Below are positions 59,356 through 64,000 of a stretch of DNA of 64,000 nt, piece after piece. Made by a program: the position numbers and the translations under genes. The number at the start of each line of letters is the position of its first letter. Position 1 is the first letter of the stretch. Source of the DNA: Parietaria judaica (lineage: Eukaryota; Streptophyta; Magnoliopsida; Rosales; Urticaceae); the NCBI GenBank assembly GCA_954871525.1, contig OX940867.1, positions 14,175,343-14,239,342 on the forward strand. The letters run 5' to 3'. A model generated the notes under the pieces. It was not told the origin of the DNA, made no database searches, and saw only the letters and a program-made list of their open reading frames with translations.

Positions 59356-59658
59356 ATGGGGAGCTCTCTGAGGTTGATGATCGTGGCTCTGTTTGTGGTG
59401 CTTGCGATCCAAGGGCTCTCCGATGCGCAAAGCATTTGCCAAGTGCCGGTGAGCGGGCTCATGGAATGCAAGCCCGCGGTGACACCCCCAAACCCGGCCG
59501 CGCCAAGCGCCGCCTGCTGCACAGCCCTCACGCATGCTGACTTCAACTGCCTCTGCCGCTACAAGAAGTCCCAAATGCTCCCCTCGCTCGGGATTGATCC
59601 GAATCTTGCATTCCAGCTTCCTCAGAAGTGCAAACTCCCTCAACAAGTAAATTGCTAG
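59356..59658 (+). CDS. DIR1: DIR1-like non-specific lipid-transfer protein
   Basis: This 100-residue secreted protein is encoded in one exon. The ATG at 59356 is the only suitable start; the signal peptide covers about residues 1-24 (LMIVALFVVLAIQGLSDA). The mature part has the eight-cysteine motif with Cys28, 38, 54, 55, 65, 67, 92 and 100 (C-x9-C-x15-CC-x9-C-x-C-x24-C-x7-C). ECKPAVTPPNPAAPSAACC, TALTHADFNCLC, YKKS and IDPNLA closely follow the pattern of DIR1, a type-II-like LTP needed for systemic acquired resistance in Arabidopsis. A proline-rich P-x2-P segment at 44-50 is also kept. Family members carry two lipid chains in an apoplastic four-helix fold. Whether this copy signals or only binds lipids is unknown. 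Confidence 0.93.
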   Translation: MGSSLRLMIVALFVVLAIQGLSDAQSICQVPVSGLMECKPAVTPPNPAAPSAACCTALTHADFNCLCRYKKSQMLPSLGIDPNLAFQLPQKCKLPQQVNC

Positions 59659-59716
59659 GCTTAAAGCTCATGAGATAGGGGAACTGTTTGTGCATTGTAT
59701 TTAAGGCTAAGTTGCT

Positions 59717-59756
59717 ATATAATATAATATAATATAATATAATATAATATAATATA
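59717..59756. repeat. (TATAA)n pentanucleotide microsatellite
   Basis: About eight perfect units of ATAAT/TATAA, 58 bp after the stop of the DIR1-like gene and so probably in its 3' untranslated region, followed by a GT run (59757-59770). Confidence 0.9.
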
Positions 59757-60099
59757 TTGTGTGTGTGTGTTTTATTATTGTGTAATATTGTCGAGCTAGG
59801 GCTATGCTCAATGAGCTATATTATAATATATTTTTTTCCTAAGGAAATGCAATCTCTAAGTATTGTTATATTTGGAATTATTTCTCCACTTGGGATAAGG
59901 AGGCTATCGACGGGCCTACCGGTCCCGCCCTTTTGTTGGGCGCGGTCAGCCTGCAATGGGCATCAGCACACGAGCTTCCCAGCTTATCAAGGTTCTAAAT
60001 GCTGACGTCGTTTCACTCGATCCATTTTACTTGCATGCCAACGGGAAAGTTAAAAAAAAAAAAAAAGCATATTGCAAATGCAGTCAAAATCACTGTATC

Positions 60100-60381
60100 C
60101 TAGTGATTCAGATCATCACCTGAATATACTAGCATATAGTTTCTCGTTCTCCTTAGATGCTTGAGGATGAATTTCTCAGTTGTCCAATGAGCTAAACGAG
60201 GATTAGATTGGTACCTGCTAATAATTCCCACTGCATAACAGATGTCTGGCCTATTACAAAGCATTGCATACATTAGACTTCTTATAGCCGAGGCATTAGG
60301 GACACGTTTCATCTGTTCTTCCTTATCTGGTGTTTTTGGAGCCTGCGCCTTAGAAAGGTGCACTCCATGTCTATAAGGCAA
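60100..60381 (-). pseudogene. Copia RT/RNase H junction remnant
   Basis: The minus-strand frame reads KRVPNASAIRSLMYAMLCNR, PDICYAVGIISRYQSNP and WTTEKFILKHLRRTRNYMLVY, the well-conserved stretch between RT and RNase H of plant Ty1/copia elements. It is an isolated piece of about 280 bp with no LTR, primer site or upstream RT, and is unrelated in frame or strand to the copia element that begins near 62010. Confidence 0.88.
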
Positions 60382-61803
60382 TGAATGTTTATTCCTTAGT
60401 TCTTTAAATTTGTTTTTATGCTAAGTCATCCCACTAGTCTATGTGAGGAGGTTTGACCAACATAAATAAAGAACTCATATTGGTACATGGTCTAGATTGA
60501 AAGTGGGAACTTTTGACCGAGAACGACTATTGATGAACTTAATCACATACATGTAGTGATCTATTACCGGATCATGGTGCGGTCCATGCATTATTAAGTT
60601 TATCAGGTATGAAGTGTATTCATACTGGACGGACTAGACTTATATCAGAAATTATCACATAAGTCCGTCACTAATGAAAGTATGATGAAGTCGGCGATGA
60701 TCAGATGGAATCGATTGATGTCCTGAGCATCATGAACTTGTACGATTAAACTTATATGATCTTTGATTTAATCGTTGAAGGATGCGTCAGCATTCCCAAT
60801 ACTTTTATCTTGGGATCAGACGGTTGACCGGGACAAGTTCCATGATTGCATATATGGATAATGAATTTATGATTTCTTATTATGATTTGTGGGAAGCAAA
60901 TAAGTATTGATGATTAGCTAAACAGAATTATAACCCGCTTGAGTGAGTAGTTTGTAATAATCATAGATTAAGGTAGTGTCATCAAAAGGGCAAAACGGTA
61001 ATTTTACCCTTTTGATGAGAATCATAATAATACGAAATCCTCACATGTGGCCAGGAAGATATATTCAATACATACATGAGAGTTCAGCTTCGAGCTATAG
61101 TGCAATGTTACCGAAGTTGGTGAAAATTTTACACTTTCATTGTAGCTCGGGTGTGTATGTCCATTTGTCCCCTTTGTAGTTCCACAAGAATGACACTGCA
61201 AATATTATTTTTAATTCATTAATTGAACATAGAATATTCCAATCAGAAATGATTCGTGATTTTTTTTCACGAATCACTGATTACCTCAAAGTGGCAAAAG
61301 TATCACAGTTTTGGTAAAATACAGAAACTGTAAAAAGATGATTGAATTTGTTTCTTGGACATCCTTAGGGTATTGGGAAATTAAATTATGATGAATTTAT
61401 CTTTTTGAATCGTGTCAATCTGACGATTAGAGATTTATGATCATAACGATTTTTTGCTAAGCGGTGGAAATGACATTGTTATTAAAATCGAAAATGAGAG
61501 AGATTTAAATATTGGAATTAATTCCTGGAATATTTAAATAATAAAATAATTTGAATAATATTGAATAATTTTTATTTGTATTTAAATCTTGAAAATAATG
61601 TAAGATTTCTTTTATTAAATCTTTTATGATATTTTCTGAAAAGATTTGTTTTGAATTTATTCTTTATTTAATTTAATTATTAATTCAAATATTTGAATGA
61701 ATATCTTCATGTGGTTGAGTAAATTAAATCAGTTGAGGGAGTTTTTCAAAATGATTTGGCCAGTTCCTCATTAATAGAAGAGCCCCGAAGCCCTAAACCC
61801 CCC

Positions 61804-61836
<33 letters not shown>

Positions 61837-62009
61837 GGTTTCTAATTCTCTGAGAATATTTTTCCGAGTTCTTTGCTTTTAGGGTTTAGAGTTTATTTAG
61901 TGGGAGCCCACACTTGCAGTGGTCAAGTTCCGGAGAATACATCGGAAGACTTTTGGGTTCTATCTTTTCACAGAAAGCCTTAAGTATGAGCCTAAGCCTT
62001 AATTGGCTC
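60382..62009. other. Unassigned DNA, partly LTR-like
   Basis: No coding region. 61780-61990 resembles an LTR or leader: AGCCCCGAAGCCCTAAACC, then a CT-repeat (61805-61837), GTTTAGGGTTTAG-like words and GTGGGAGCCCACAC. It could belong to the copia remnant at 60100-60381 or to another element, but ends were not found. Confidence 0.35.
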
Positions 62010-62282
62010 TGCTAGTTTTATCTAGCCACTTGCTACCTTATCCACACCACTTGATATGGAAGTTGTTATTATTTTAATATTTATGAGTTGCTTCACTTTT
62101 CCTATAAATAGGAATGTAGTAGTATGTATTCACTCACTTCCCACCCTTGTAATCATTCAGAGAGAAATAATTTTCTCATTCTTCTTCCCTTGCTTATCAA
62201 AGCCACCAAATTCCACTATCTCAAAATTTTGTGTCGTTTTCAAGGTTGTAATTTTGAGCAACAATTATTTGTCGACCTAACA
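62010..62282 (+). repeat. 5' LTR of the third copia element (start uncertain)
   Basis: The right edge is firm: GACCTAACA, two bases before the primer site. A TGCTAG at 62010 gives a plausible left end, and CCTATAAATAGG near 62100 is a TATA box at a sensible place with CACTCACTTCCC after it. Without the second LTR the length is a guess. Confidence 0.55.
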
Positions 62283-62284
62283 TC

Positions 62285-62296
62285 TGGTATCAGAGC
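62285..62296 (+). other. Primer-binding site (tRNA-iMet type) of the third copia element
   Basis: TGGTATCAGAGC two bases after the LTR edge. Confidence 0.95.
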
Positions 62297-62438
62297 GAGG
62301 TTATGAGTATTGTTGTCAGGTCTCTTGAAATTCTTAGTATGCTCTGTGGTTGCGGTTCCGACTGATCTTCCACATCAGAAACGATTTCTTGAGATTTTAC
62401 TGTGTTAGTTTTCTTTGTGTAGAGGCACTGCCAACACG

Positions 62439-64000
62439 ATGGGTGATCTCCAAGTCGTCGGAGGAATCAAGAAACTCAACAGCAACAACTACAATACGTG
62501 GGCAACATGCATGATGTCTTATTTGCAAGGACATGACATTTGGGAGGGCGTCGGCGGAAGCGAAACTACGCCACCGAAGGAAGATGCTAACGACATCTTG
62601 CGCAAATGGAGAATCAAAGCAGGAAAAGCGATGTTTTCCCTAAAGACCACCATTGAAGAAGAGATGTTGGAGCACATTCGGGACGACAAGACGCCAAATG
62701 GAATATTCAAAGAAGAACAATGCGAGGCTACAACTCCTAGAGAACGAGCTACTATCAATCTTACAACGCGACGTGACGATTGCTCAGTATTTCCAGAAGG
62801 TCAAGTCGATATGTCGTGAGATTAGCGATCTCAATCCTAAATCTATCATCGGAGAAGCTCGTATGAAGAGAATCATCATCCATGGGTTGAGACCGGAGTA
62901 TCGAAACTTTGTGATTGCTGTACAAGGATGGCCCGTTCAACCATTACTTGTAGAGTTTGATAATTTGCTAGCAAGCCAAAAGCGATGGCTAAGAAAATGG
63001 GAGGCGTCACGCTGAAGAATGAAGAGGAGAAGCACCTCCTGCTAACACACGAAGAATGGGTGGCCAAGCAGAAGAAGAATCATGGAGGTGAGTCCTATTT
63101 AAGCTCGTCGATTCGTAGCGGGTATGTTGGAGATAGCCAAACACGTGGTATAGGCCAAGGATGAGGGCGAAGTCGCGACATGCGATTTTGTGGCAGTAGC
63201 TCACCCCGTCAAGATGGCACTATGACCCAGAGAGACAAGAGCACAGTGAAGTGCTACAATTGTCAGAAGCTCGGGCACTACGCATCGGAATGCCGCAGCA
63301 GGAAGCACGGCAATGAAGCAAATCTAACCAGATTCCACGAAGACGAGCCCATGCTTATGTTCGCCCAACAGGAGACGAATGTTGAAGTGCGGAGAGACGA
63401 GGAGACAAGCATCGAAGGACAAGCGACGCTCAGCCCGGGCAAGAACCGGTCAAAGAGAACCGGTCAAAGAGAACACCGACGTGAAGTCGAGCCTGGTGTT
63501 CGAGCTAATGATGGCCGAGAAGAGGGCCAGCCCGGAGAAGATGGCCAACGAGACGGTCATGCTTATCGAGGACAAGGTTATTACAAACCTCCTCGTAAAC
63601 GGAAAGAAGAAAGTCCATACCGACGTCTGGTATTTAGACAATGGTGCAAGCAATCACATGACGGGAGAACGAGCTAAATTTAAAGAGCTCAATGAGAAGA
63701 TCACAGGGAGCATGAAGTTTGGCGATGAATCGATCGTCAAAATAAAAGGCAGAGGGTCTATCATGTTCTAGTGCAAGAACAGGGACCAACGCCTGCTGAC
63801 TCAGGTGTACTACATCCCGAAGCTGAAGAGTAACATATTTAGTCTCGGTCAGATGACGAAGGTCGGCAACACAGTGGTGATGACCGACTTGTACTTGAAG
63901 ATGTGGAACCAGAGTGGCGCCCATTTGATGAAGGTGAAGAGAACACCGAACAGGTTGTACAAGGTACTCCTAGAGACGGGCCAACCCGTCTGTTTAATCG
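62439..64000 (+). pseudogene. Third copia gag-protease, several lesions
   Basis: The start is ATG 62439 (MGDLQVVGGIKKLNSNNY). The UBN2-like N-terminal half has TWATCMMSYLQGHDIWE, a frame change near 62705, NNARLQLLENELLS, and another near 62983. From KHLLLTHEEW (63033) the sequence turns into the type of the young copia element: a TGA at 63162-63164 in the Gly/Arg stretch, the zinc knuckle CYNCQKLGHYASEC (63252-63293), another frame change near 63450-63475, protease WYLDNGASNHMTG (from 63628), a TAG at 63769-63771, then LTQVYYIPKLKSNIFSLGQM to the window end. It cannot make a functional polyprotein. Confidence 0.9.
63445..63472 (+). repeat. 14-bp tandem duplication in gag
   Basis: ACCGGTCAAAGAGA occurs twice in a row. 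Being 14 bp, it shifts the frame by two and lies where the reading frame of gag changes, although it does not by itself account for the shift. Confidence 0.95.

Larger units (their letters stand above)
62010..64000 (+). mobile_element. Third Ty1/copia element, 5' part only (runs off the window)
   Basis: LTR, tRNA-iMet primer site and broken gag-protease lie in order on the plus strand, ending inside the region between protease and integrase. From about 63024 onward its protein sequence closely follows the young copia element at 50557-55964, but the first 580 bp of gag do not. The downstream LTR and target duplication are outside the window. Confidence 0.9.

Overview
The window is eukaryotic nuclear DNA from a flowering plant, probably a eudicot. 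It is AT-rich, contains no operons or bacterial features, carries several classes of plant transposable element, and has three isolated genes of typical plant families. The species cannot be named from the sequence.

Layout. 1-5638: a Ty3/gypsy element of Tat-like type on the minus strand, cut by the window start and heavily decayed. It abuts a two-exon remnant of a hAT transposase (5677-6132). 7336-18515: an old Ty1/copia element on the minus strand with two recognisable LTRs. It was later invaded by a complete hAT element (11827-14675, 8-bp target duplication) and probably by a small hAT-like element (9802-10470). 18516-26740: mostly unassigned DNA around gene 1, a RING membrane-anchor (RMA/RNF5-type) E3 ubiquitin ligase at 21455-22126. 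26741-44407: gene-poor DNA packed with small non-autonomous DNA elements (hAT-like and Mutator-like MITEs, and a 2.2-kb foldback element holding three almost identical 335-bp units), plus a LINE remnant. Gene 2, a GT8 galacturonosyltransferase-like (GATL) protein without introns, lies at 44745-45809. 50557-55964: a young Ty1/copia element on the minus strand with 542-bp LTRs that differ at 7 sites; a single TGA splits its polyprotein. Gene 3, a DIR1-like non-specific lipid-transfer protein, lies at 59356-59658. 60100-60381 is a copia remnant. From about 62010 to the window end is the 5' part of a third copia element on the plus strand, whose gag looks mosaic.

The three host genes act in unrelated processes (ER-membrane ubiquitination, cell-wall polysaccharide synthesis, lipid binding and systemic signalling), and nothing suggests they work together. 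The dominant story is layered transposon insertion and decay. Several of the stop codons that break the elements are explained by C-to-T changes, as expected for methylated plant repeats. I see no unfamiliar multi-gene system. The most unusual structures are the mosaic gag at 62439-63770, the foldback element with its 335-bp triplication, and the palindrome-rich GC leader of the old copia element.
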